The position numbers were made by a program, and so were the translations under genes. Under the pieces are notes generated by a model. It was not told the DNA's origin. It did not search any database and was given only the letters and a program-made list of their open reading frames with translations. A DNA stretch of 64,000 nucleotides from Mesotaenium endlicherianum (taxonomy: Eukaryota > Streptophyta > Zygnematophyceae > Zygnematales > Mesotaeniaceae), in NCBI GenBank assembly GCA_009602735.1, contig WELA01012345.1, positions 605,120-669,119 on the forward strand. Reading direction: 5' to 3'. Shown in pieces: positions 34,030-44,485 of this stretch. Position 1 is the first letter of the stretch. Each line of letters begins with the position of its first letter.

Positions 34030-34215
34030 TGAGGAATATAAGGTTGAGGAGATTTTAGACGCGCGCGCTCGGTCCGTCGATCGTCTAAATATGTCATGAA
34101 GTACCTCATTCAATGGAAGGGTTACGATGCCTCTGGGGACACTTGGGAATTTAAAGACCATTTGACTAATGCCAAAGGGGCGTTGAAACGGTTCCACCTT
34201 CGGACGGCTGGAGCA
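34030..34215 (+). other. E3 chromodomain
   Basis: EEYKVEEILDAR is followed by KYLIQWKGYDASGDTWEF and HLTNA, the classic chromodomain pattern at the end of chromovirus integrase. It is thought to guide insertion to methylated-histone chromatin. Confidence 0.82.
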
Positions 34216-34561
34216 CCTTCCTAACAGTCAATTCAGTTGACACGGGAAGGTGACAGGAGGTCCTGTTTCCATTTAATTTGGAGGGGAAAATATATGACAG
34301 TTAGTGTGCGAGAGCAAGAAAGGGACAGTTATGTGAACCCTAAGTGTCAGCATAGTGACAGAGGGGACAGCATGGCCCACATGAAGCACCTTTAGCTGGA
34401 GGAAAAAGGAAAACACATGCATACGTTTATGTCTAGCACACCGCAACTACGTCAACTCCTAGCAATCACCCTGTAAGGTAAACAGGAACGAATATACCAT
34501 ACTAAATACAAACTTACTCCCTTCTTGCAACTTCTAGGACAAAGGTCGATATCCTACTGAC

Positions 34562-36136
34562 TTGTGCCCTGGTTACATGTGCAGAATGGCTCCCACCACA
34601 CAAAAGGAGGACAGAAAGCGCAAGGCAGAAGAAGCCAGGAGGACAATGGAGCAATACCAGAAGGAGCTAGCGGCGACGTCCCTCACCAGGAGAGATCAAG
34701 AAAGGGTCCGCAAACAACAAGAGGCAGCAGAAGAAGCACAGAGGAAGAAGGATCAGGAAGCGGAAAACCTCAAGAAAGCTGAGGAGGAGAGACAGAAGAA
34801 ACAACAAGAAGAAGCGGCAGCGGCAGAGGAGGAGAGAAGGAAAAGGGCTGAAGCGGACAAGCAGAAGAGCTTGGCCACTTACACGTATACTGTGGTGGGT
34901 GGCCAAAACTTTGATAACCTGAAGGAAGCATTGCTGGTAGCCCAGGAGATCAACAAGCTGGAACAGACAACACTGCTACAGAGGGAAGGAATTGCAGCAC
35001 TGGATAGGTACATTGAGACACACTGGTGTGGTCCTCTACGAGGATTATGCCAAGATGGTGGGCTATACAGCAGAGCAGGCCCGGTACCTTGCCGACTTCA
35101 GAGAACAAGTCAGTCCCAATACCGGGAATAGTGGGAGATCAGAGACTCATCAGGATGGTGAGCATGCGGCCCGATAGCTTTAAGGATACGGTATTCTGCC
35201 TCACACTATTGCCAGCTTACAATGAAGTTGAGAGAAGGAGCTGGGAGTACTTGGCCAGGGAAGCAGGACAACAGATGTTCTCTCCCCACCGGTTCCCTTG
35301 TAAACTGAGAAAAGCTGAGCATGGACCCCAGTACTACCAGCAGCCAGCAGACTGGAGGTGGATGACCCACAAACAAAAAGCAGGAGTGTGACCGAGCCCA
35401 ATCGGACGATTTCCACTATGGCCTAAACGGCTACCTCATCCTACCACCTCACATTGCCCCTTGGGGTCCCAGGCTGAATGGCTGCCTGAGCAATATGAAT
35501 GCAGAGACCAAAGAGCACAGGAGGAGGGGGAGAGACTACTTCTCTAAGGGAAAGCATGCCTTTGTCAAATGGGCAAAGAATGCAGGCCGGATAGATATCA
35601 GCAGGCTGAAAGCCAAGCAACCTCCACCGCGTCCTAAGAAAGAGGGGTCAGTAGACTACTCCATGTCTACCAGGGAGCAGGACGACTTAGTTGACGAGAC
35701 TCCTACTCTCTCAGAGGAGGAGGATGAGGAGGATGCGGAAGAAGAACAAGGCAGAGGAGAAGCATCAGGAGCTGGTACTCAGGAGACCCAGGGGCAGGCA
35801 GGGGCACTTCCTAAGGAACCAAGATCAGGTATATGGAACGTGATCCCGGTCATGGAGGCAACTGGACCCCGCACTCGCTCCCCCAGCCCACCTGCCCAAG
35901 CAGGGGAAGAAGCTAATCTGACTGTACTTGGCAGCAGACACAGGCAGAAATCCCCAGAGGACAGAGGTTTCAGAAGAGGGCCACGCGGGATGGCCAGAGG
36001 TATGCCGGCCTCCCCCTTCGCTCAGGGACATGTACCTCTTGCCAATGTATTTCAGCATCCTACTGGAATGCCTGTCTATGTGGGGATCAACACCCAAGTG
36101 GGTGAAGAGCAGGCTACCATCCTTTGTTCTCCTTGA
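34562..36136 (+). pseudogene. E3 extra coding region after pol, function unknown
   Basis: Two coding-like blocks lie between the chromodomain and the 3' LTR. The first (34562-35131) is a very charged Lys/Glu/Ala/Gln coiled coil. The second (35495-36136) starts basic (MNAETKEHRRRGRDYFSKG), passes through an acidic tract (SEEEDEEDAEEEQ) and ends proline- and arginine-rich. There is no signal peptide, no transmembrane segment and no envelope motif, so it is not an env gene on what is visible. It may be captured host sequence or a second gag-like protein. Part of a broken element. Confidence 0.6.
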
Positions 36137-36331
36137 GGTCCAACTTTAGAACAAACGGGGTTCTTTAGAAGGCCAGCTGATAGACCTAGAGGGCTGTCCA
36201 GGTCTAGGTCCAGATCTCAGTCTCCTGAACCTGAAGCCCCGGGAACAACCCCCTAGGTGACAGGCTCAAGAGGCAGTCAGTGGGGGAGGCTGGTCAGGTT
36301 CAGTTCCCTTATATAAGACTTCTGCAGTTTA

Positions 36332-36352
36332 TTGTTGTCGAGGCGACAACAA
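36332..36352 (+). other. Hairpin beside the E3 polypurine tract
   Basis: Perfect 9-bp arms TTGTTGTCG/CGACAACAA with an AGG loop, followed by GTTAAGCTGGAGGGAT and the 3' LTR. Shared with E2 (24490-24508). Confidence 0.78.
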
Positions 36353-36368
36353 GTTAAGCTGGAGGGAT

Positions 36369-37088
36369 TGTAATAAATCAGTTTATTAGTGAATATAATG
36401 TTCATTTAAATGTAATAAGTTCAAAAAGTTCAGCCTGCTGAACTCTAGTTAATAATCAGTCTGCTGGACTTCATATTTAATATCAGTTTAATGACTCAGC
36501 CGGAAGCAGCAGGCTAAAGTCAACTTAAGTCAGCTTGCTGACACATTCTTTGACAGCCAGCTGACTTCCGTACTCGGTAGCAGCGAACTGCCTCGATATG
36601 CATCTAAGTGTGATATGCTAGATGAATGGCCAGATGACATCCCTATGATGGATGGCGATTCGGGATGATGGGAGATGGCGGTGGATTTGGTCAATCGAGG
36701 TCCTACCAACGTGGTTAACTCCCGGGTAGGCGGTGCCATCGCACTGGCCGTTGAACAACACACTCATTCCATGTACATATGCTAGGCATTGCTCTCAATT
36801 TCGGCATTCGGAAACGAGGCCAACTCTCTTGTACAGCTTACTGAGAGAGATCTGAATCCAAGGCGAGAAGCCATTGATCCGCACTGTCTTCTAACCTTGC
36901 TTATGTATGAGTTTTACTGATTGCATTATTGATGCTAGTGTACTCGCATTTCACTAGAGTATGGTTCACTGCTAGTGTGTTGTCCTTTGCCGTTTAACCA
37001 GTTAACGAAAAATACCATAAAGATTACTTGCTGATATAAAGATCTTTATTAATTGTTAATCGCCTATTTGATAAGTCGATTCATTTCA
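36369..37088 (+). repeat. E3 3' LTR
   Basis: TGTAATAAATC ... GATTCATTTCA, followed by the target duplication GATTC. Confidence 0.88.
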
Positions 37089-38959
37089 GATTCACCATCT
37101 TGTGCATGATAAACACATTAGCTAGAAGACCATCAAAGAGACCCCAATATGCTCTGTGCCACCACGTCCTGTTGACTAGATCTCTCAGCACTGTAGCCCG
37201 TCTTCAAACAGTATGCATCATATTGATCTACTGCATCTTTATACAAATTGTAGTGCTCAACTAACTCAGGAGCTGGAAGGACAAGTTTCTGTTTTTCTTT
37301 ACGCCTAGTTTGTGTTTTGGGAGCTAGCCCTTTGGCTGTAGTTAGAAATGCACAAGGAGCTTGTCATTCCAAACAGCTGCTACCATAGAGGGGTGTTCAT
37401 TGTAAGCTGCCAGACAAGCACCTTTAGGCTGGCTATCAGACTTCATATACAACATAGTCTTAGGATTATTTTTCCTCGTGGACACGATTGTGCCAGTGGC
37501 TCCATGTCCTAATTGTGCTAGCTTTGAGAAGAGGTGAGGGGAGCTAAAACCTCTATCAAGGATTTAGCTCCATCTTTCTTCACCCTATCGTAGATGATGA
37601 AGGCATAGCAGAAGTAAGTAATTGCATCACAAATAGTAAATACTTCTATGCCATACTTGTATGGTTTGGAGGAGTTGTACACTCTAATGGGACACTCTCT
37701 GTTGCGGATAGAAATGGTTCTTCAATCTACTGTGAGGGTTGCACCAGGGCTGTAGTACTTGCTGAAGGTTTTCATGCACAAGTTTGTGAAGGGTTGGAGC
37801 TGTCATAGCTTGTATTCTCTAGAATCTGGAGGAAAGCATGTTTTTTATCTATTATCTTTGAGATGAAAGAATCTTCTAATCTCTTTGAACCTATTCCTAC
37901 TCATGAATCTGCCAAAGCTAGGAAGTGTAATAGGCCCGTTCACAGTCTTCTGCTAGTAACACCTCGGTCTCGGTAGTCCATGCAAGCCCATGGCCATGCA
38001 TAGCCCATGGAAAACACCCATCTCCGTGCATGTGACAGGAATCCAACCTCTGACACAATGCAGTGATGCATAATTGTTTGTCTTCAATACCAACTGCTGA
38101 AAGAATGCAATAGGCATGAACAAACAAAAGATCCCAAAGGGGCTCAAGCCTCTAAACATCCTGTCTGGAATGCCCTGCAAGCCATGGTGATGTGTAGTGC
38201 TAGGCTGCAGCAAGTCCACCTCGCAGGAGTCTCCGCGGGCAGGCTCCTTCCAATCCCAAATTTCTTCATACTCCTCCTCCTCCTCCTCCTCCTCCAGCAT
38301 GGTGGGAGCAAGAGGCACCTCCTCTTCCTCCTTGGAAGACAGCCTGTCTTCCCCATGACTGCTGTTGCTGCTCTCAGGGTCGAAATTAGAGTCTATTATG
38401 GGCTCTTTTCCTTTTTTTATTGTGAGAGGGGGCCCTTGAAACATGAACTTACTCTTAACGGAAGGAGCTGCTATCTTGTTCGACCCCACAAGCCGACCCC
38501 TCTTCCTTCTCTCAAATGAGAGCTGGCTATCATCTATGCTAGGTTGAGATCCTTGTTGCCCCATATCTAGTTCTTGAGGCACCAAAGGGGTCTCAGACAC
38601 TTGGAAAAATGACCAACGGTCATCTTCCTGCACAACTTCTTTTTCCGGTTCTTCCTCCTCATCTTTCCGCAAGTACACACCCTCACATAATCCATGGAGT
38701 GTCTTAGACTCTCGCGAAGGTGTTCTCTCACAAAAGACTCTAAAAATCTCTGCTTACTCTTATCATAGACGAAATACACCTCGTACACACAGCCCTCCTT
38801 CTTTTTCCCCACCACCTACTTCTTCACCACTCCCACTAACAACAACTCATCCCAATAAGCATCAAATTTCTCTTTCGCCCATGCAGTACCGAAGTGAGCA
38901 ATGGGAACCAAAATTCTAGCGTCTAAAAGTGCGTCTAACGAACATTCAGAGGCCTCCAT
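37089..38959 (-). pseudogene. piggyBac transposase, N-terminal and catalytic (DDE/DDD) part
   Basis: The start ATG is taken at 38959 (MEASECSLDALLD). An N-terminal 47-codon frame ends at a stop at 38816-38818. The following acidic region changes frame before 38678. The DDE_Tnp_1_7 domain is then clear: LSPFGIFCLFMP and LVLKTNNYAS near 38100, GLCMAMGLHGLPR near 37990, YYSPGATLTVD near 37730 with the first catalytic Asp followed by a stop, YKYGIEVFTICDA near 37640 with the second Asp, DRGFSSPHLF near 37550 and AAVWNDKLLVHF near 37390, and WWHRAYWGLFDGLLANVFI near 37140. The protein would cut and paste the element at TTAA sites. Several stops and frame changes make it a pseudogene. A highly acidic EEEEEEEE tract lies near 38280. 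Confidence 0.83.
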
Positions 38960-39232
38960 TGCGGATGAAGCTCGCAAAGAAGAAGGCTGTTAGCCTTCTT
39001 TTCGGTTCGTTTTCTTCATCGAAACCGAAAGTAGCACCGTATGATAATGTGATTAACTTGTACGTGTTTTGTTGCTTTTACCTGTAGATTTAATTGTGGA
39101 CACTTGGCGATATAACCCCTCGTCTAAGACTAATTTTGATAAAAACAAATATGTATTAAGAAAGATACAAAGGTCGCAAGGGGAGCAAGTAGATGCATCA
39201 GAATCTGTGCGTTGCATCATATTTGATGCTCC

Positions 39233-39245
39233 GGGCCATCTAGTG
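39233..39245 (-). repeat. piggyBac right terminal inverted repeat
   Basis: GGGCCATCTAGTG, the exact complement of the left repeat, followed by TTAG. Confidence 0.85.
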
Positions 39246-39249
39246 TTAG

Positions 39250-39960
39250 CTCTTCACTTTCCACATAAGACAAGTCATAAGTGTGTTGCCAAGGTGGCTG
39301 ACTGGCACCAGATCAATTCTATGATCTACTTCTCTCTTAGGTGGCAATCTTGGGGGCATGTTAAAAACATCATCATATTGAGCAACAATTTTTGTGACAG
39401 TGGGGTGCTCCGGAGGGTTTATCTTTTTCTCAACCACTTCTTCAGGTTGAGGAGGTACCTCTTTGAGCAGTAGGCAGAACATTCTGTCCTCCTTCCGGCT
39501 CCAGCTTTGGACAAACTTCATTGCATTCAACAACTTGCGTCCTCCTGGAAGCCTTTCTTTTCTCTTCATTTGCCATCCATACAAAAAGAGGAGAGACACT
39601 GGTGGGTAATAAGTTAGTCTGCCCATCAGTGGTCCCTCTCACTTTAACTGTACCTCTACTCCAACACACTTCACCTTTATGTCTATTCAACCAGGACCTT
39701 CCTAGCACGAGATCATAAAAGCCAGTGTTGAGAACCTCAAATGTATGCGTTTTAGTTAGAACTGCAATGCCATAACCTAACTGGACCTCAATAAGCTTGG
39801 TTATAATTCCTTCTAGGATACTTGAGGCATCTCCAAGAAATATTTTTCTATTCCCTTGGGTGACAGTATGCAGCCTTAGCCGCTTAACTAAGTCCTTATG
39901 GATAAAAGTATGCGACGCTCCTTCGTCAACAAATGCCCGTACCTTCCTACCTGCAATCAT
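39250..39960 (-). pseudogene. pol: E5 protease and start of RT
   Basis: The retropepsin-like region begins MIAGRKVRAFVDEGASHTFI near 39940 and continues to FYDLVLGRSWL near 39700. The RT approach (EDRMFCLLLKEVPPQ and LPPKREVDHRID) follows to the piggyBac end. E3 has the same RT approach. Part of a broken element. Confidence 0.75.
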
Positions 39961-40219
39961 ACAATGGAGTAGAATAGAAAAGATTGACTCTTCCTAAATT
40001 TCACATTGTTCTCCTAACTTAGCAAAGAAATGTTGGACATCAGGTGGAACAAGACCATCAAAGTGTGCACTCTCTGGAGATCTATATTGCTGATGGTCTC
40101 TTTTATCTGGTTGTCAGGCATGCATAGTGAATCCAGTTCAGCAGGGCCCATAACACCTGCTACGAGGGCAGCTAGCGATGACTCACTACCTCTAGCCTCC
40201 TCACAGTCTGTAGACTGGA

Positions 40220-41660
40220 TTATTGACTATTGTTGTCTTCTAAATGATGGTCCTTTCTCTCCACCTTTGGTAGGTGTTTTCTAGGACATTGTTCCCGGTA
40301 GTGGCCTCTCTCTTTACAATGGTAGCAAATCGACTTTGCTGAGGCTGGTCTTGGCTTCGTCCTACCACCTCCTCTTCCAAAGCCTCCTTGAAAGTACCCA
40401 CCTCTCCCTCTAGACTGTATAGCGTTGTACTCGTTCCCCGAGTACTCTTGCTCATCCACTTAATCATCCTCAGCCTGGTCTCCTTCTATAGCATTGTAGG
40501 AACCATGTGGCTTTTTGACAATCTTAGCTACCAAAGCAGTACTCTGACGCTTATGGTTGAACTGCTGCTGATCCCAAGCATCAGTGTCTCGGATCAAGTC
40601 ATTGAGTTTTTCATACTTCTTTTCAGCAAAATGACTCAAGACATCAGACTTCAAGCCGTACCAAAAGTATGCAATCCTATACAGCTCTGGCAGCGCGGGC
40701 TGCTTCATCATGTTTTCTTGAGCATAATCAGCAGCTGAAGTGGTCTGCTTCAATGACAAAGAGATCATTGCATAGATAGCTTTCTCCATCTGATTGATGA
40801 CATCAAATTTCTCATGCAGCTGCTCAACGACCTCTTCCCATGGAGGGTCACCGAGTTGGTTGGCCTTACGCTCTCCTATGCAGAAGAACCACCAGTCTGC
40901 TGCGCTACCTTTCAGCAAAGCACCCGTGTGCCTGATCTTTTTGAAGTCTTGCATGTCTGGATAGTTCTCCAACCACTGCTCAACATCACCAAAAAACTTT
41001 ATTTGGTAATACTTCTTGTTTCCCTCAAGGTCATAATCTGGAGGTGGCTTTGGCTTTGGCCTACTAGGCCCCCTGCCACCACCGGTAGTGTGAGAACCCA
41101 GTTGGTCCTTTTCGCGCAATAGCGCCATCATAATTCTCTTGTCCTCTCGTTGGGACTGATACATAATTGTCACCTGAGATTGCATTTGGACGTATAATGC
41201 ACCCAAATCAACATTTTGAGGTGGCAATCCAGCCATAGCAGTGGCAACAACATTCAATTGCTTAGCTACAGCTTCGGCATTTCCTCTTGCTGCTGCATCA
41301 GCAATTCCTGCTTCACCTGACTGTCTATTTATATGGCTGAAAGGTGCAATAGTAGCTCCAGCAGGAGGTTGGTTTCAATAATTGGCCCTCCTGCCATCAA
41401 TTCTTCCACCGTTCTGTTGTCAACCAGACGCCGCCTTTCGGCATCTGCCTCCTCCTCTGCCTTAGCTAATTGATCCGCCTCTTTTATGATGAGATCTTCT
41501 TCAACTTGCTAGGCTGCTCGTGCAGCAAGGGCCGTCGCCGCTTCTTTGACCTCCCTAGCCTCTCTAGCTGCAAGTACCTCAGTATAAGTGCAAGATTCTA
41601 CATCTTTGTTTTTGCCATGAATCTCTTTATTTTCATTATCCTGACCCTCCATATATCGAG
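40220..41660 (-). pseudogene. gag: E5 gag and nucleocapsid
   Basis: Includes VEQWLENYPDMQDFKKI, GSAADWWFF and VVEQLHEKFDVINQ as in E3, and a CCHC knuckle CYHCKERGHYREQC near 40310-40350. An N-terminal Ala/Glu-rich segment runs toward the primer site. Part of a broken element. Confidence 0.8.
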
Positions 41661-41725
41661 AGTTACTAGCCTGAGATCACGTCCTTACCATACAAAGAGG
41701 ACTGTGATAAGAGCTTTGATACCAC

Positions 41726-42443
41726 TGAAATGAATCGACTTACCATTAGGTGATTAACAGTTAATGAAAGATCTTCATATCAACAAGTAATCTTTATGGT
41801 ATTGTCCGATTACTTAGTAAACAGCAAAGACTCCACAACTAGTATTATTATACTCGCACATCAAATGCAAGTAAACGAGCATCAGTCATGCAATCAGTAA
41901 ACTCATACATAAGCAAGGCTAGAAGACAGTGCGTATCAATGGCTTCTCGCCTTGGATTCAGATATCTCTCAGTAAGCGGTACAAGAGAGTTGGCCTCGTT
42001 CAACGAAACCCCAAACTCAAAAGCATGACCTAACCTATGTACATGGAATGCGTTTACTGTTCAACGGCAAGTGCGATGGCACCGCCTACCCGGGAGTTAA
42101 CCATGTCGATAGGACCTCGGCTAACCAAATCCACAGCCATCTTCCATCATCCCGAATTGCCACCCACCCAAGGGTGTCCTCTGGCCATTCATATAGCATA
42201 ACACACTTAGATGCATATCTAGGCAGTTCCCTGCTACCGAGTACGGCAGTCAGCTGGCTGTCAAAGAATGTGTCAACAAGCTGACCTAAGTTGACTTCAA
42301 CCTGCAGCCCTCGACTGAGTCATTATGCTGAATATAATATTAAGTCCGGCGGACTTAATATTAACTAAAGTTCAGCAGATTGAACTAAATTAAAATTTTA
42401 TTTTAAATGATTATTATATCCAGCAATGTAGTGATTCATTACA
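41726..42443 (-). repeat. E5 5' LTR
   Basis: TGAAATGAATCG ... GATTCATTACA on the + strand, 718 bp. Related to the E3 LTR along its length. The primer site adjoins its left edge. Confidence 0.82.
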
Positions 42444-42791
42444 TTTAACCACGTTGGTAGGACCTCGGCTAACCAAATCCATAGCCATCTCCCATCATCC
42501 CGAATCGCCATCTACCCAAGAATATCATCTGGCCACTCATCTAGCATATCACACTCAAATGCATAAGTAGGTAGTTCACTGATACCGAGTACGGCTGTCA
42601 GCGGATTGTCAAAGAATGTGTCATCAAGCTGATCAAAAGAAGGCTTCAGTCTGTTGCTCTCGACTGAGTCATTATGCTGAATAATACCAAAAGTCCAGCA
42701 GACTTAATATTAACTAAGTTCAACAGACTGAACTCTACTAACTATTTTGTTATATGAATATTATATTATCAATAATACTGATCATTATGCA
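42444..42791 (-). repeat. Partial LTR of the E3/E5 family
   Basis: A second, incomplete copy of the E5 LTR sequence (from TTAACCACGTTGG to ATTATGCA) lies directly beside the first. It separates E5 from M3. Confidence 0.75.
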
Positions 42792-44087
42792 GAACCAGGT
42801 GATGCTGAGCCTTTACCCCTGTTTAGTCCAACGATGGGGAAAGATCAAGCCACTATGTACTGGCTGAAAACACTTGTCCACCTGGAGAGACTATCTCTGA
42901 AGGAGAGGGACCAGGTGATCCATCGAGCTAAAAAGTTTTGCTGGAAATACAATATCCTCTTCATGATTGAAGAAAATGGTCAAGAAAGTTGGTGCCAGGA
43001 ATCCACCAAGAGGAGAGCTCTTGTGCAGGAAATGCATGAAAATTTCGGGCACTATGGTGTCAAAATGACGTACAGTCTTTTGAAGTTGTCTTTCTAGTGG
43101 AGGCGCTGGAAGCAACAGTGCAAAGATGTGATTAAAGCCTGTCAAAGTTGCAACCGCGTCAAGGTTGGATTTACACAACAGCACCCGCACTTGCAACCTC
43201 TGCCAATCGTGGGCCTAGGATATTGCTGGAGCTGCGATCTCGCAGAAAAGAGATTTGCAGCGTTTCGCGAAGACACAAGACGGGAGCTATCGCCTGCAGA
43301 TGACGCAGATCCAAGAAGGAGACTTTGTCTACAGGAAGCGTCAAACCAAGACCACCATCGACACCAGTTCAGGTGCAGTGATCTTACGCGTGAAACATGC
43401 GTTAGGAAATGGTGTGCTAGAGTAGGAAGGCTCTTGACGGCAAAACCATGGGGATCATGTGCAGAATTATTCATTGTGCCATTTGCCAAATATTGACCCA
43501 ATGGTCAAGACTGTGCTTGAGAAATTAGTGCCAGCCACACCTTGTGCCAGCGGCAAAGTGTTGGATGATCAAGAGGCAATGGTACTTTGTGACAAGTGCG
43601 GTGCTAGATGGCACACTTTTTGCATTGGTGAGGAAGAAATTATGGCAGGACGTTGGGAATGCCCTGATTGCCTTCCTAAACCCGCCAGTTGGAAAGCTAG
43701 GAAATAAGTAGCTTTCAACAAAGGAGACAGGGACGTCTTAGCTGAAAGGGAAGGGTGTAAGGAAATTGAAGAATAGAAAAACTTTTGCAAAATTGTGAAG
43801 TGTTGGATGTGTGAATAGGGTAGGAGCAGCTTCGTGTGGAAAAAACACTAAAGACTGGTTCTTCTCATTGAGTGGTGCAAGTGCAGGAGACCAGAAATTG
43901 GTCAGCTTGCCACCGACACACATGTAAAGGGCGATCAACCAGATTAACTCCCCACGTGCAGAGACGCACCAACCATTGACCACGGAAAGCCCACATCCGC
44001 AGAGGACCACCAACACCTCGACCAAGTTGACAACACGTGCTGGAAAGCCTCACATGCACCCAGGCATCAATACCGCTAGGCACGACA
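42792..44087 (+). mobile_element. M3: 3' end of a methyltransferase retroelement
   Basis: It holds the end of pol (AEPLPLFSP, the HHCC integrase region near 43030-43170), the pol C-terminus, a PHD finger (about 43545-43670, CDKCGARWHTFC and WECPDC), the polypurine tract GAAAGGGAAGGG (43744-43755), and the tail TGTAAGG ... GGCACGACA ending at 44087. M4 begins three bases later. A broken remnant, possibly the far end of M2. Confidence 0.8.
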
Positions 44088-44485
44088 ACTGTCGCGACTG
44101 TTACTAGTTTGACGGCGACGTACGAGTGGCGCAAGGCACGGCCGCCCAAATACAAAAAGTAAACATTGACTCACCGACCATTTGTTTGACAACTGTATGG
44201 TCAGGTCAAGTCAAGTTACAGGAAGCGTGACTGGTAGGTAAATCCCAACACTCAAGGATGGGTGGGATTTTGATAAAGCAAAGTCCGCTGGAAAGCTGAC
44301 TATGCTGGGACCATCAAACGACCACGTCAGCAGCTGCCAAGTAAGATAGCGCTGACTGCGCAGTCACCCTGGCAAGGGCCAAGTCAGGCGAGGTTGCGTG
44401 GAAATGCCATCTCGGCCATGGACCTGTGGTGAGGCTGCCACGACTTAAGCAGCCACCTCGGGAGACATAGGCTCAAGGTCACCTA

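Larger units (their letters stand above)
29328..37088 (+). mobile_element. E3: chromodomain Ty3/gypsy element (chromovirus) with a third coding region
   Basis: LTRs at 29328-30047 and 36369-37088 (720 bp) differ by about 3-4 % by eye. The perfect 5-bp duplication GATTC lies at 29323-29327 and 37089-37093. The primer site TGGTATCGGAGC is at 30049-30060. Parts in order: gag (30121-31170), RT (about 31300-31960), RNase H (about 32260-32640), integrase (about 32900-33900), chromodomain (about 34030-34210), an extra coding region (34562-36136), hairpin, purine run and 3' LTR. A broken fossil with several breaks in pol, moderately young by LTR divergence. Confidence 0.9.
22146..39245 (-). mobile_element. 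piggyBac DNA transposon split by two LTR elements
   Basis: The 13-bp terminal inverted repeats are CACTAGATGGCCC at 22146-22158 and its complement at 39233-39245. The flanks TCAA (22142-22145) and TTAG (39246-39249) each differ from the piggyBac target TTAA by one base. The transposase lies on the minus strand. E2 and E3 are inserted 27 bases apart in its C-terminal third. Without them the element is about 3.3 kb, a normal size for piggyBac. Degraded and certainly immobile. Confidence 0.85.
39250..42443 (-). mobile_element. E5: 5' part of a chromovirus-like Ty3 element
   Basis: Minus-strand order: 5' LTR (41726-42443), primer site TGGTATCAAAGC (41713-41724), gag (40460-41660), zinc knuckle (about 40300-40400), aspartic protease region (39640-39960) and the start of RT (39250-39626). 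It ends at the piggyBac right end. Gag and RT match E3 closely. A broken fossil with only its front part in place. Confidence 0.82.

Noticed and set aside
34562-36136. Envelope gene of E3
   Set aside because: No signal peptide, membrane segment or glycoprotein-like cysteine pattern is visible.
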